Source: Limimaricola hongkongensis DSM 17492 (lineage in GTDB: Bacteria; Pseudomonadota; Alphaproteobacteria; Rhodobacterales; Rhodobacteraceae). From it: a stretch of 64,000 bases of DNA. Location of the stretch: the NCBI RefSeq assembly GCF_000600975.2, contig NZ_KK088652.1, forward strand, positions 124,001 to 188,000, given 5' to 3'. Below the pieces are notes generated by a model that saw only the letters and a program-made list of their open reading frames with translations, was not told where the DNA came from and did no database searches. Within the stretch, counting starts at the first letter, position 1. Each line of letters starts with the position of its first letter. This document shows, one piece after another, positions 56,384-64,000 of this stretch. The position numbers and the translations under genes are program-made.

Positions 56384-56933
56384 GGCCGCCGAGATCCAGC
56401 GCCGCGCTCGCGTCACGCTAGGCTTCCACTACAAGCCCGAGCGTTCCGACGCTGAGTTTGCCCGGACGCTCGAAGGCTTCGCCCGCGCCCTGAGCGACCT
56501 CCCGGGCTGGGCGGTGCAGGGGGGCTTCGATGACGCTGACCGCACCATCGCCCGCCGCCCGTCTCCTGCCGAGGTGCGCATGCTGGCGCAGCGCCGCCTT
56601 CAGCCGATCACCGACGAGCTGGCCCGGCGCCGCAAGGCGCAGGAGGAGCGGGAGGCAGAACAGCGCGCTCAGCGAGAGGGGCGTTGCAGCGCCGAGGAAG
56701 CCGCCCGAATCCTCGCATCGAAAGGCTTCACGCCCAAGCGCTTCGGTCAGGTCGCCACGCGCCCCATGGCAGCCAGCGTCGAGGAACTCGATATCGATGC
56801 CGGCGCCGCGCCGCAGCCGCACTGGTCGCAGACCGTGGCCTATGACAGCCCAGAGATGGAGGCGTTGCGCGCCGCCCGGAAGGCGAACCCGCTGATGCGG
56901 GCAGGCATGGGGCAGGGGGAGGGCTCGGCTTGA
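56277..56933 (+). CDS. Hypothetical prophage protein
   Basis: A 218-residue protein that overlaps the end of the replication gene by 107 bases. The ATG at 56277 has GAAAGG upstream; an ATG at 56307 is possible. The middle is helical and charged (TDELARRRKAQEEREAEQRA). Its position suggests a replication accessory protein, but no family is recognised. Confidence 0.65.
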   Translation: MTGTELSTNAMTNTSVALPRAKSTEDLIRATRGRAEAAEIQRRARVTLGFHYKPERSDAEFARTLEGFARALSDLPGWAVQGGFDDADRTIARRPSPAEVRMLAQRRLQPITDELARRRKAQEEREAEQRAQREGRCSAEEAARILASKGFTPKRFGQVATRPMAASVEELDIDAGAAPQPHWSQTVAYDSPEMEALRAARKANPLMRAGMGQGEGSA

Positions 56934-57385
56934 CCTACCACACGCCCGTCACCGCCCAGCGCGTCGATCCCTTGGCCGCCCAGCGCCGGGACCCGATCGC
57001 AAGCATCATCGCCGCCTGTGCTGCAGAATGGGGCGTTTCCGACGCCGCCATCCGAGGCAACAGCCGCAAGCCCAGCGCGGTCCGCCCGCGCCACGCCGCG
57101 ATCTGGATCGCCAAGCAGATCACGGGCCGCTCGACCACCGAACTGGGAGAGGCGTTCGTGCGGGATCACACCAGCATCTTGCATGCGCTGGGTCGCGTCG
57201 ATCAGGCCGATCCTGAAACACGCGCAGCCATTGCCCGGGTGCGCGAACGCCTTGATCCCGTGATCAGTACCAGCCGCATGCAGGCCGAGACCATGGACCG
57301 CTCGCAGATCGCCGCGCTGGGCGAAGCGAACCGCATGGCCGCCGCCCAGCGCGAGGGGACGCCGGCACAAGGGGACGGCCAATGA
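56930..57385 (+). CDS. DnaA domain IV-like DNA-binding protein
   Basis: A 151-residue protein whose centre (about 23-95) matches the C-terminal DNA-binding domain of DnaA: VRPRHAAIWIAKQITGRSTT, then ELGEAFVRDHTSILHALGRV, with the RDHT(S)-type signature that reads DnaA boxes. There is no AAA+ domain. TTG start at 56930 overlaps the upstream stop (TTGA). It could bind DnaA boxes in the phage origin or compete with host DnaA. Confidence 0.8.
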   Translation: MTYHTPVTAQRVDPLAAQRRDPIASIIAACAAEWGVSDAAIRGNSRKPSAVRPRHAAIWIAKQITGRSTTELGEAFVRDHTSILHALGRVDQADPETRAAIARVRERLDPVISTSRMQAETMDRSQIAALGEANRMAAAQREGTPAQGDGQ

Positions 57386-58077
57386 GCCGCCAGCTGACCG
57401 ACGCCGAATGGCTTGCCGCGCTCGACAAGGGGTGGACCTCGCTCGAAGCCGCCGAGAACCTCGGGCGTAACCGCAACACCTGCCAGCGCAACGCCAAGCG
57501 CCTTGGCCGCAAATGGCACGACCCGACCCCGGCCATCACCGCAGAACGGATGAAGAACCCGGAGTTGCGGAAGAAGGTTCTCGATGCGCTGCGCGCCAGT
57601 CGCGACAAGATCGCTGCGGGCAACGTGCGCCGCTGGGGCTTCGATCGCCTGTCTCCCGGTGAGCTGGCTGAGTACCGCTACCTGACCCGTATCAAGCGGG
57701 TCTCCCGTGCCGAGGCTCTCCGCATGATCGGCCGCTTGGACATCCTGCGCCCCGTGCCTCGGACCCGCGCCCAGCGCATCCAGGTCGAAACCGCGCTGGG
57801 CGCACAGATGCGGGCCTTCCTGAAGGCAGAGGGCATCCACAAGCCGAAGCTGCCGCCTGACCTGCGGGATCAGGACGGGCCGCGGGCAAAGCGCCGGAGC
57901 GCGGTGCATCGCATGGTGATCGACCAGCCGGGCATCCTGTCGCGTGAAATCGCCGTCGCGCTGGGCTGCTCGCCCGACACTGTCGACAACGACCTCGCCT
58001 GGCTTCGCAACCGCCGCGTCATCGCTCGGGCTGAAGCGGGCGGGCATGAAGCGGTTCAGCAGGAGATGGCAGCGTGA
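57382..58077 (+). CDS. Hypothetical prophage protein with two helix-turn-helix regions
   Basis: A 231-residue basic protein. An N-terminal segment (ALDKGWTSLEAAENLGRNRN) and a C-terminal one (GILSREIAVALGCSPDTVDN) both look like helix-turn-helix motifs. ATGA overlap with the DnaA-like gene and GTGA overlap with the next suggest a co-translated set. Likely a DNA-binding regulator. Confidence 0.65.
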   Translation: MSRQLTDAEWLAALDKGWTSLEAAENLGRNRNTCQRNAKRLGRKWHDPTPAITAERMKNPELRKKVLDALRASRDKIAAGNVRRWGFDRLSPGELAEYRYLTRIKRVSRAEALRMIGRLDILRPVPRTRAQRIQVETALGAQMRAFLKAEGIHKPKLPPDLRDQDGPRAKRRSAVHRMVIDQPGILSREIAVALGCSPDTVDNDLAWLRNRRVIARAEAGGHEAVQQEMAA

Positions 58078-58235
58078 CCTATCGCGAAGAGCATGACGAC
58101 TGGGATCGGGGTGACGCGGCGCCGATTACGCCGCCGGATCCGGAGCGCGGCATCTGCCCGAGCTGCGGGATGTGGGCGTTCAAGGACGGCCGCCATTCGC
58201 GGGCTGATGAAGCGACTGGGAGGGAGCGGGAATGA
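58074..58235 (+). CDS. Small CxxC prophage protein
   Basis: A 53-residue acidic frame from GTG at 58074: VTYREEHDDWDRGDAAPITP, then ERGICPSCGMWAFKDGRH. One CxxC pair. It overlaps both neighbours by 4 bases. Confidence 0.55.
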   Translation: MTYREEHDDWDRGDAAPITPPDPERGICPSCGMWAFKDGRHSRADEATGRERE

Positions 58236-58543
58236 ACGGGCACAATGGAATGGGCATAATGGCTGCGATGATGGTTGGCATGCAGGCAATCGCTCGCAAG
58301 GAAGCCATCGATCCCGATAGCCTGACGCCAGAAGAGATCGAGGCGATTGAGGCTCGCGAGGCAGCGTCCGCGGCAAGGCGCGAGAGGGAGGCGCGCCTCC
58401 GGGCCGAATACAAGGCCCTTCAGCTCGACGCCCCGCTCTCAGCGAAAGCGCAAGCCGAACTTTGGGAGCGCCAGCGCGAGAAGCAGCAGGCCAAGAGCAA
58501 GGCAACCGCGCAGCGGCGCCGAATGGGAGGTGGCCGCCCATGA
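58232..58543 (+). CDS. Hypothetical prophage coiled-coil protein
   Basis: A 103-residue protein with a Met/Gly-rich start (MNGHNGMGIMAAMMVGMQAI) and a long charged helix (PEEIEAIEAREAASAARRER and on to AQRRRMGGG). Function unknown. Starts in an ATGA overlap. Confidence 0.55.
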   Translation: MNGHNGMGIMAAMMVGMQAIARKEAIDPDSLTPEEIEAIEAREAASAARREREARLRAEYKALQLDAPLSAKAQAELWERQREKQQAKSKATAQRRRMGGGRP

Positions 58544-58797
58544 CCGGGCACGATCAAGACACGCCCACCGCCGATGCGGTCTGGGGCGCGTTCTGTTGCC
58601 ATCAGGTCGCCCCGAAGCGGCTCCGCGCCACCCGCGACGTGCTGAGCAGCCTTCGCGCTGAGGTTGGCGCGTCAAGCTACTTCGGGGATCAGGCTTCGGC
58701 TCTGGACGCACCCGAAGGCCGCCGGTTCATGAGCATGGCGGTCGAAGAGGTGCCCGATGGTGACGCCGGTCCGCGAGGCTGGGAGATCGACGCCTAG
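58540..58797 (+). CDS. Hypothetical prophage protein
   Basis: An 85-residue frame (MTGHDQDTPTADAVWGAFCC...) starting in an ATGA overlap with the upstream gene. No family recognised. Confidence 0.5.
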   Translation: MTGHDQDTPTADAVWGAFCCHQVAPKRLRATRDVLSSLRAEVGASSYFGDQASALDAPEGRRFMSMAVEEVPDGDAGPRGWEIDA

Positions 58798-58900
58798 GAA
58801 TGTGACGAAGCACCGACGCGGGTCGAGGCCGCGCCGGTGAAAATACCCGAGCAGCAACGACATGCCGGCGCAGGCCGGTCACGACGAGGGAAAGAGCAGA

Positions 58901-59722
58901 ATGGCTGACAGGATCACGGCAACCGAGCGGCGCTTGATCGACGATTGGCTCGAGCATAGGCCGCAGCGCGAGGTAAAGCCGACTCCGACACGCCCCCGGG
59001 CCGTCTATCCGGATCGTATCTGGCGCGGGCCTACCCCGAAGCTTCGGCCCGATGCCCGGCGGACCAAGCTCGGACCGATGCCCGTGCAGGCGGCGCTGGA
59101 ATGGGCGTTTCGTCGCGAGGCGGCGCAGCTGGAGCTGCCGGAGCGCCGGTCGATCGAGGAGCGCGGTTCTGGCTTCGGGATGGAGTATGTTCTGATGGAG
59201 CGCGCGCGCCTGGGCGGCGTGCAGATCGATACCTCGATCGGCAGCAGCGAACCGCACGATGACGCAGAGACCATCGCCGCCATCGTGTCGAACCTTCCGG
59301 GCGACCTCGGAGGGCTGCGGCAGGCAATCCGCGTCTCCGAGCTGGCCCGCGCCGGGCTAGAGCCGAACTGGATGCCGGGCGCGGTGCCGCGCTGGCAGCC
59401 GATGGAGTGGCGCCGCGACAGAGCGCCCGGTTTCGAAGAGGGTAAGGCGGAGGTCTGCGGCCACTGGGTTGAGCATTTCGAGGTGGCGCATCCGAAGAAC
59501 CCGGCCAAGGCGATCCGCCGTTCGCGCCGCCATGAGCTGCGGTGGGTGCCCTGCCATCTGCACCCGACGCCCGGCGCGATTGCGCGGGCCCGGGCCAACT
59601 ACCAGGACTGGTGGTTCTCGTTGAGCCACATCCGCCGTTCGCTCAAGGCGTGCGGTATGCTGCGCGAGGTGTCGATCACGGATGCGATGCCGAGTATGCA
59701 GCCGTGGGGAGATGCAGAGTGA
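58901..59722 (+). CDS. Hypothetical prophage protein
   Basis: A 273-residue protein from ATG at 58901 (GAGGGAAAG upstream). It is Arg- and Trp-rich; visible pieces are TATERRLIDDWLEHRPQREV and the C-terminal RRSRRHELRWVPCHLHPTPG. No family recognised. A 117-bp gap follows before the next gene. Confidence 0.6.
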   Translation: MADRITATERRLIDDWLEHRPQREVKPTPTRPRAVYPDRIWRGPTPKLRPDARRTKLGPMPVQAALEWAFRREAAQLELPERRSIEERGSGFGMEYVLMERARLGGVQIDTSIGSSEPHDDAETIAAIVSNLPGDLGGLRQAIRVSELARAGLEPNWMPGAVPRWQPMEWRRDRAPGFEEGKAEVCGHWVEHFEVAHPKNPAKAIRRSRRHELRWVPCHLHPTPGAIARARANYQDWWFSLSHIRRSLKACGMLREVSITDAMPSMQPWGDAE

Positions 59723-59839
59723 TAGGGCGCCATCACTGATGCTGAGCGCCTAGGGCGCCTAGCAGAGCTGAGCACGCCGAAAAGGTTCTGGGCGTGGCTG
59801 TCTTGGTGCATATTCGGGATCTGAAGAACGGAGAACCTC

Positions 59840-60022
59840 ATGATCTATGACGGGCATCAGAATTTCACCTGCGAGCACTGCGGCGTGGAGCATCGAGTGC
59901 CATACAAAGATTTCCCTATGCGCGATAAGGGGGCGAACGCCTGCTTGTCCTGCGGGAAGCAATTGCATCGATGGAATGGAAGTCGGGATTACTTTGAACC
60001 AGAACTCCTCAAGCCAAAATGA
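59840..60022 (+). CDS. Small zinc-ribbon protein
   Basis: A 60-residue protein with two Cys pairs, FTCEHCGVEHRV and ACLSCGKQLHRW, arranged as a zinc ribbon. ACGGAGAAC ribosome site. Less GC-rich than its neighbours. Overlaps the next gene by 4 bases. Confidence 0.6.
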   Translation: MIYDGHQNFTCEHCGVEHRVPYKDFPMRDKGANACLSCGKQLHRWNGSRDYFEPELLKPK

Positions 60023-60225
60023 GGAATGATGACATGAAGTGGCGGATAGCAGGAACGGTTGGTGGTGGTCTGCTTGGACTGATTCTTGGTGATGGAACCG
60101 GTATTGTCGGGGGCGTCTTCGGCGGTATTGCGGGTGCGTCCGTCTTCATGTTTATCGGGGCGATCTGGGGATTTAGCGCTGGCCCTGACCTTGCAAGACA
60201 AGTTGATCGCTGGCGGCCTAAATAG
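60019..60225 (+). CDS. Small Gly-rich membrane protein
   Basis: A 68-residue protein with one long or two short hydrophobic segments (GTVGGGLLGLILGDGTGIVG, GIAGASVFMFIGAIWGF). Size and makeup allow a holin-like or glycine-zipper protein, but the place before the terminase is unusual for lysis genes. Confidence 0.55.
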   Translation: MRNDDMKWRIAGTVGGGLLGLILGDGTGIVGGVFGGIAGASVFMFIGAIWGFSAGPDLARQVDRWRPK

Positions 60226-60236
60226 GAGCGCCAAGG

Positions 60237-60482
60237 GTGCATGATTCTCTCGAATGGGCGTCGATCGGGTTTGGGGCCATCTCAGCCGCCCTCTGGGCCT
60301 GGGCGGCCTTCAACCGGGTGCCGCGGCTGTCGGTCCCCTATGGCGGTATATTCCGGGACGATCACCCGTGGGTAGTGGCGACTGAAAGGGTCGCGCGGCT
60401 GTCCCGATGGGCATCGGCCGTAACGGCCTTGGCCGTGGCCTGTCAGACGGCGGCCGCTATTGCCGAAAAGATCTCGGGCTGA
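60237..60482 (+). CDS. Small membrane protein
   Basis: An 81-residue frame from GTG at 60237 (TAGGAGCG upstream) with two hydrophobic segments (ASIGFGAISAALWAWAAF and ASAVTALAVACQTAAAIAE). Function unknown. Confidence 0.5.
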   Translation: MHDSLEWASIGFGAISAALWAWAAFNRVPRLSVPYGGIFRDDHPWVVATERVARLSRWASAVTALAVACQTAAAIAEKISG

Positions 60483-60490
60483 GCGCGGCC

Positions 60491-60685
60491 ATGACCCAGC
60501 TGGCCGCGATGGAATGCCGCTGCGGGCATCACGCGATTCTAACGGTCGCCGATGTGCCCGACCCCGAGGTAACAGTTGCCGAGGTAGTCGCCCGTGCCCG
60601 CTGCGCTGCTTGCGATCGGGCAGGGGCAGTAAAGCACAGCCGTATCGTATACGCCCTGAAAGGCGAGAGTGCGGCGCGATGGTAA
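60491..60685 (+). CDS. Small Cys-rich prophage protein
   Basis: A 64-residue protein with MECRCGHHAIL and ARCAACDRAG, together a possible zinc-binding site. Starts 8 bases after the previous stop. Confidence 0.55.
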   Translation: MTQLAAMECRCGHHAILTVADVPDPEVTVAEVVARARCAACDRAGAVKHSRIVYALKGESAARW

Positions 60686-60703
60686 GGCCGGGGAACAAAA
60701 TGT

Positions 60704-60743
60704 TTGACAGAATACGATTTCCTTGACAGTTTGCGGTTAACCG
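60704..60743 (+). promoter_or_regulatory. Candidate late-gene control region
   Basis: Two TTGACA boxes 19 bp apart (60704-60709 and 60723-60728), followed by the palindrome CGGTTAACCG (60734-60743). They lie in a 252-bp gap before the tail/terminase genes. No good -10 box was found for either, so an activator-dependent promoter is possible. Confidence 0.35.
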
Positions 60744-60937
60744 AATTGCGCCCGGGGCATAGAAGCCGCCGGGCGTTTTACGTTTCGCAAGGCCCGGGCC
60801 TTTCCCGAGGAGCCGCCCGTCACCCTCTGACCAACTGCACCAGCGCCGCGGGGCGTCAACGGTCGCCGGGCCCACTTGCGAAGGTGGCGTGAACGACCGA
60901 TGGGCAGGGGCGGGCACAAGACATCAAGGGGTGCGCG

Positions 60938-61561
60938 ATGGACATCAAGCTCACCTACGACGAGACCGGCAACCACATCCGCTTCGAGCAGGCGGTCGAG
61001 AAGCTGGGCGATCGGAAGAAGGCGCATGACGCATTCCGGCGCGGGATCAACCACACGGGCGACAAGGCATGGACGAAGGTCCGCAGGTCGCTCGCAAAGC
61101 AAATGGGTTTGAGCCTTCGGGATCTGGACCGCCACGGAAAGCTGCGTCGATACCGCGCCAACTACGGCCAAAGCAAATCCGAGCCGGATCAGTCCGGACT
61201 CGAATACCGGATCACATCAACGGGGCGGGCCATCCCGCTGAAGTATTTCAAGGCGAAGCAGTTCAAGGGCGGCGTGAAGGCCAGCCCATGGGGTAATCGC
61301 CGCCTATATCCCGGGCTTTTCATCAACGCGGGCACATATAAGAGCGGCAAGTTCGTCGGGGGCGGGCATGTCTTCCGCAACAGCGGGGCATTCAGCCAGA
61401 GGTCCGGGCGGGAAAACTTGCCGAAGATGGGCTACGGCCCGGCAGCCCGTCAGGAGATGGTCAAGGACCAGAGCCGCCAAGCCTTTGCCGACGTCGCGCT
61501 CGAGCTCGGGCCGCGCATCGAGCACGAGGTGTTGAGGCTGACGGATGGGGTCGTAGGGTAA
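60938..61561 (+). CDS. Phage minor tail protein Z-like
   Basis: A 207-residue protein following the minor-tail Z pattern: early AHDAFRRGINHTGDKAWTKV, then QMGLSLRDLDRHGKLRRYRA and a middle LEYRITSTGRAIPLKYFKAK, with VFRNSGAFSQRSGRENLPKM and a helical end. In lambda, Z acts at tail completion. Its place upstream of the terminase is unusual; it would normally be among tail genes. Confidence 0.65.
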   Translation: MDIKLTYDETGNHIRFEQAVEKLGDRKKAHDAFRRGINHTGDKAWTKVRRSLAKQMGLSLRDLDRHGKLRRYRANYGQSKSEPDQSGLEYRITSTGRAIPLKYFKAKQFKGGVKASPWGNRRLYPGLFINAGTYKSGKFVGGGHVFRNSGAFSQRSGRENLPKMGYGPAARQEMVKDQSRQAFADVALELGPRIEHEVLRLTDGVVG

Positions 61562-61590
61562 CGGCAGGTGTGGCAGATCGGACACGGTTA

Positions 61591-61622
61591 GGGGCGGTGT
61601 GGCTGGGAGGCAACACCGCCCC
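61591..61622 (+). terminator. Hairpin after the tail-Z-like gene
   Basis: A perfect 10-bp stem (61591-61600 with 61613-61622) with a 12-base loop, no U tract. It lies in the 206-bp gap before the small terminase gene, where packaging (cos/pac) sites often are. Confidence 0.45.
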
Positions 61623-61767
61623 CCCAGGAAAGGGACCGTGCCCCGGCTAAAAAAACAGGCGGTGGCGCAGCAGCCCGAGATATGGCTAGTTTTTGAAATC
61701 TCAAATCCGGGTCAACTTCGGTAACCCCCAGTAAAACAAGGGGCCGGTGAGAAGGGGCGCGAAGCCG

Positions 61768-62355
61768 ATGCCATCAGCCGTCGATCACCCGCTCGTCAGC
61801 CAGACCCTGATCGCCGGAATTTGTGGCGTCACGACCGACACGATCCGCGCTTGGGAACGCAAGGGCTGCCCGGTCGAGCGCAAGGGCCGCAAGGGCGTTG
61901 CTGCCAAATACCGGCCAGCCGATGTGATCCGCTGGCGCGAAGAGCAGGCCGCGCTTGCGGCGTCTGGCAACCTCGCGGCGATGGACATGAAGGAGGCGCA
62001 GCGCCGCAAGGTGGCCGCCGAAGCCGCGACCGCTGAGCTGAACCTCGCAAAAGCGAAAGGCGAGGTCGTCGCGATCGACCTGGTCGGCCGCGAGGTCGGA
62101 GCCGCTCTCGCCGCGTGCCGGGCCCGGTTGATGTCGATCGGCGCTTCGGTCGCGCCGAAGGTTGATCTCGCGCCCGACACCGCCGCGGTCAAGGAGATGA
62201 TCGACGACGCGATCTATGAGGCTCTCGATGAGATCAGCGGCGTCACATTTGAATTCGGTGCCGACCCAGAAGAAGGCGATCCGCAGGATGCTGCGGGACC
62301 TTCTGACGGCGACGATGACGCCGCCGCCGAAGCTGACGCTCAGCGAATGGGCTGA
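61768..62355 (+). CDS. Terminase small subunit (Nu1-like)
   Basis: A 195-residue protein with an N-terminal winged helix of the Nu1/MerR type (SQTLIAGICGVTTDTIRAWE, RKGCPVERKG), a helical middle and an acidic C-terminal tail. It selects phage DNA for packaging. ATG at 61768 with GAAGGGG upstream; a GTG at 61747 is also in frame. It overlaps the large subunit. Confidence 0.75.
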   Translation: MPSAVDHPLVSQTLIAGICGVTTDTIRAWERKGCPVERKGRKGVAAKYRPADVIRWREEQAALAASGNLAAMDMKEAQRRKVAAEAATAELNLAKAKGEVVAIDLVGREVGAALAACRARLMSIGASVAPKVDLAPDTAAVKEMIDDAIYEALDEISGVTFEFGADPEEGDPQDAAGPSDGDDDAAAEADAQRMG

Positions 62356-64000
62356 CGAGAACCGAGTCCTCTCTGCTGAAAGCTCCGCCGAGCGGGGCCG
62401 GTGGCGAACCAGCCGCGCCGAGTTCCAGCGCGGCATCATGGACGCGATCACCGATCCGAAGGCGCACACGGTGGTGGTGCGCAAGCCCGCCCAGGTAGGC
62501 TGGACTGAAATCATCAATAATGTGGTCGGCTACTTCGTTGACCGCGACCCGGCCTCGATTCTGATCATGCAGCCGACCGTGAAAATGGCGGAGACGTGGT
62601 CGAAGAAGCGGCTCACGCCGATGCTGCGGGACACGCCCTGCCTGCGGGGCAAGATCAAGGACGCCAAGTCGCGCGACAGCGACAACACGATCCTCGAGAA
62701 GGGCTTCCCCGGCGGCTATATGGCCATCGTGGGAGCCAACACGCCGAACGATCTGGCCTCGCGCCCGATCCGGGTGGTGCTGGCCGACGAGGTCGACAAG
62801 TACCCGGCCAGCGCCGGTGACTTCGGCGACCCCCTCGCGCTCGCATCTTCGCGGCAGGCGACCTTCTGGAACCGTAAGACGCTGGTCGGCTCGACGCCGG
62901 GCGACATGCGGCTCTCGACGGTGGAGCGCAAGTTTCAGGAGGGCGACCAGCGGCATTACCATGTGCCATGCCCGCATTGCGGGCATCGGCAGGTGCTGCG
63001 CTGGGAGCAGGTCGTCTGGGATAAGGACGAGACGGGGCACAAGCCGGAAACGGCGCACTATGCCTGCGAGGCACCGGACTGCGGCACGCTGTGGTCCGAC
63101 GCCGAACGGTGGCGCGCGATCGCGAAGGGCGAATGGATCGCGACGAAGCCGTTCAAGGGCACTGCGAGCTTTGCGGTCTCGGGCTTTATGAGCCCATGGC
63201 TGACGCTCGAGGGGATCGTCTCAAAGTTCCTTGCGGCGAAGGATTTCCCGCACGCGCTGCGGCAGTGGGTCAACGAGGTGAAGGGCGAGGCATGGGAGGA
63301 GCGCGGCGAGGCGGCAGATGCCGACGCTCTGGCATCCCGTCTCGAAGCCTATGACGGCGACACGCTGCCAGATTGGGTGCGCCTGGTCACCGCCGGCGCC
63401 GACACGCAGGACGACCGCCTTGAGGTGACCTACACCGCGTGGGGCGACGGCGAAGAGGCCTGGGTGATCCGACACGATGTGCTGCCGGGCAACACGGCGG
63501 AGCTGGCGGTCTGGGACGATCTCGACCGGGCACTGCGCGACAGCGTCTTCACGATTGAGGGCGGGCGCAAGCTGAAGGTCAGAGCGGCCTGCATCGATAG
63601 CGGCGGCCACCGTGGCGCCATGGTGCTGAGCTTCGCGCGGGCGCGGGCCAGCCGGAAGATCTACGCCACGAAGGGCGTGGGTAACGATCACCGCGGCTCC
63701 AAACCCATCTGGGGAAAGGCGCTGCTCAAGACGAAGAACGCGGGCGACCGGCTCTGGGCCGTGGGCGTCGATACCGGCAAGGACGATCTCGCGGCGCGGC
63801 TGCGGATCGTGCCCGGCGAGGGACCGACCCCGAAGGCGGTCCACTTCCCGGCAACGGGGCTTTCGGCGGATTACTTCGAGCAGCTGACCGCCGAGCAGGC
63901 GGTGATGCAGGTGAACCAGGACGGTCGCAAAGTGCGGCGCTGGAAGTTGAAGCAGGGGCAGGAGCGCAACGAAGCGCTCGACTGCTTCATCCTGAGCCAC
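62288..64000 (+). CDS. Terminase large subunit, GpA family (partial, runs off window)
   Basis: At least 571 residues, open at the window end. N-terminus: LTLSEWADENRVLSAESSAE and GRWRTSRAEFQRGIMDAITD, then the ATPase site VRKPAQVGWTEII, IRVVLADEVDKYP (Walker B-like), a zinc-like CPHCGHRQVLRW and the nuclease-domain start VTAGADTQDDRLEVTY. All are typical of the lambda GpA family packaging motor. Possible starts are GTG 62258, ATG 62288 and ATG 62315; the middle one is used. Confidence 0.93.
   Translation, partial: MLRDLLTATMTPPPKLTLSEWADENRVLSAESSAERGRWRTSRAEFQRGIMDAITDPKAHTVVVRKPAQVGWTEIINNVVGYFVDRDPASILIMQPTVKMAETWSKKRLTPMLRDTPCLRGKIKDAKSRDSDNTILEKGFPGGYMAIVGANTPNDLASRPIRVVLADEVDKYPASAGDFGDPLALASSRQATFWNRKTLVGSTPGDMRLSTVERKFQEGDQRHYHVPCPHCGHRQVLRWEQVVWDKDETGHKPETAHYACEAPDCGTLWSDAERWRAIAKGEWIATKPFKGTASFAVSGFMSPWLTLEGIVSKFLAAKDFPHALRQWVNEVKGEAWEERGEAADADALASRLEAYDGDTLPDWVRLVTAGADTQDDRLEVTYTAWGDGEEAWVIRHDVLPGNTAELAVWDDLDRALRDSVFTIEGGRKLKVRAACIDSGGHRGAMVLSFARARASRKIYATKGVGNDHRGSKPIWGKALLKTKNAGDRLWAVGVDTGKDDLAARLRIVPGEGPTPKAVHFPATGLSADYFEQLTAEQAVMQVNQDGRKVRRWKLKQGQERNEALDCFILSH

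Larger units (their letters stand above)
43391..64000. mobile_element. Prophage integrated in ctrA (right end not in window)
   Basis: Begins at the break in ctrA with an integrase, then has a leftward operon, an immunity region with repressor and Cro-like genes and repeated operators, a rightward replication/regulation operon, a tail-Z-like gene and terminase subunits. All genes are densely packed with ATGA/GTGA overlaps. At least 20.6 kb is present; capsid, most tail and lysis genes and attR should lie beyond 64,000. Confidence 0.95.

Noticed and set aside
43391-64000. The possibility that the element is a gene transfer agent or an integrative conjugative element
   Set aside because: It has a site-specific integrase at a clear insertion junction, repressor/Cro control, replication genes and a GpA-type terminase, and no conjugation genes are visible; this fits a temperate phage.

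Overview
The window looks like a high-GC alphaproteobacterial chromosome from the Rhodobacterales (Rhodobacteraceae). Supporting signs are the envelope/lipid A cluster containing lpxI, an RNase E with long acidic and Lys/Arg/Ala/Pro-rich insertions, adjacent sciP (DUF1153) and ctrA genes, and many genes that overlap by 1-4 bp. I saw no rRNA, tRNA or CRISPR array. About two thirds is ordinary host DNA and the last third (about 43.4 kb to the window end) is an incomplete prophage.

Host part, left to right: purS and purQ (purine synthesis); a dctB/dctD-like two-component system whose regulator lacks the sigma-54 contact motif; rne with a long structured leader; tusA-like and eno; fur and an EamA transporter; a DUF3179 exported protein; a PiT phosphate transporter; Nudix and DUF998 genes; tyrS diverging from anmK; ssb diverging from a lytic transglycosylase; a DUF1206 membrane protein; a peptide-type ABC transporter operon with two tandem paralogous Tat-exported binding proteins; miaA; then the long envelope run pyrH-frr-uppS-cdsA-dxr-rseP-bamA-skp-fabZ-lpxA-lpxI-lpxB. 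mnmA faces this run and diverges from sciP, which is followed by ctrA.

The key event is at ctrA. The cell-cycle/motility/gene-transfer-agent regulator reads normally up to about codon 176 (near 43,391), in the middle of its winged-helix DNA-binding domain. It then runs into foreign sequence that directly abuts a tyrosine integrase on the opposite strand. A prophage has therefore integrated inside ctrA. The displaced 3' end of ctrA should lie beyond the right edge of the window.

The prophage has a lambda-like plan. A leftward operon (about 48.4 to 43.5 kb) carries small genes, a C5 cytosine methyltransferase, a twin cold-shock-domain protein and the integrase. An immunity region (48.4-51.3 kb) carries a Cas2-like protein, a HicA/HicB pair, a membrane protein, a short XRE repressor and a Cro-like protein. 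Four copies of a palindromic operator (type GGGGACA-TT-TGTCCCC) sit at the leftward and rightward promoters. A rightward operon (51.0-64.0 kb) carries regulators, a ParB-like protein, an MT-A70 methyltransferase, an unusual FtsK-gamma/GapR fusion, a VRR-NUC nuclease, a DUF1376 replication protein with iteron-like repeats inside its gene, a DnaA-domain-IV protein, then small proteins, a tail-Z-like protein and the terminase subunits. The large terminase gene is cut by the window end.
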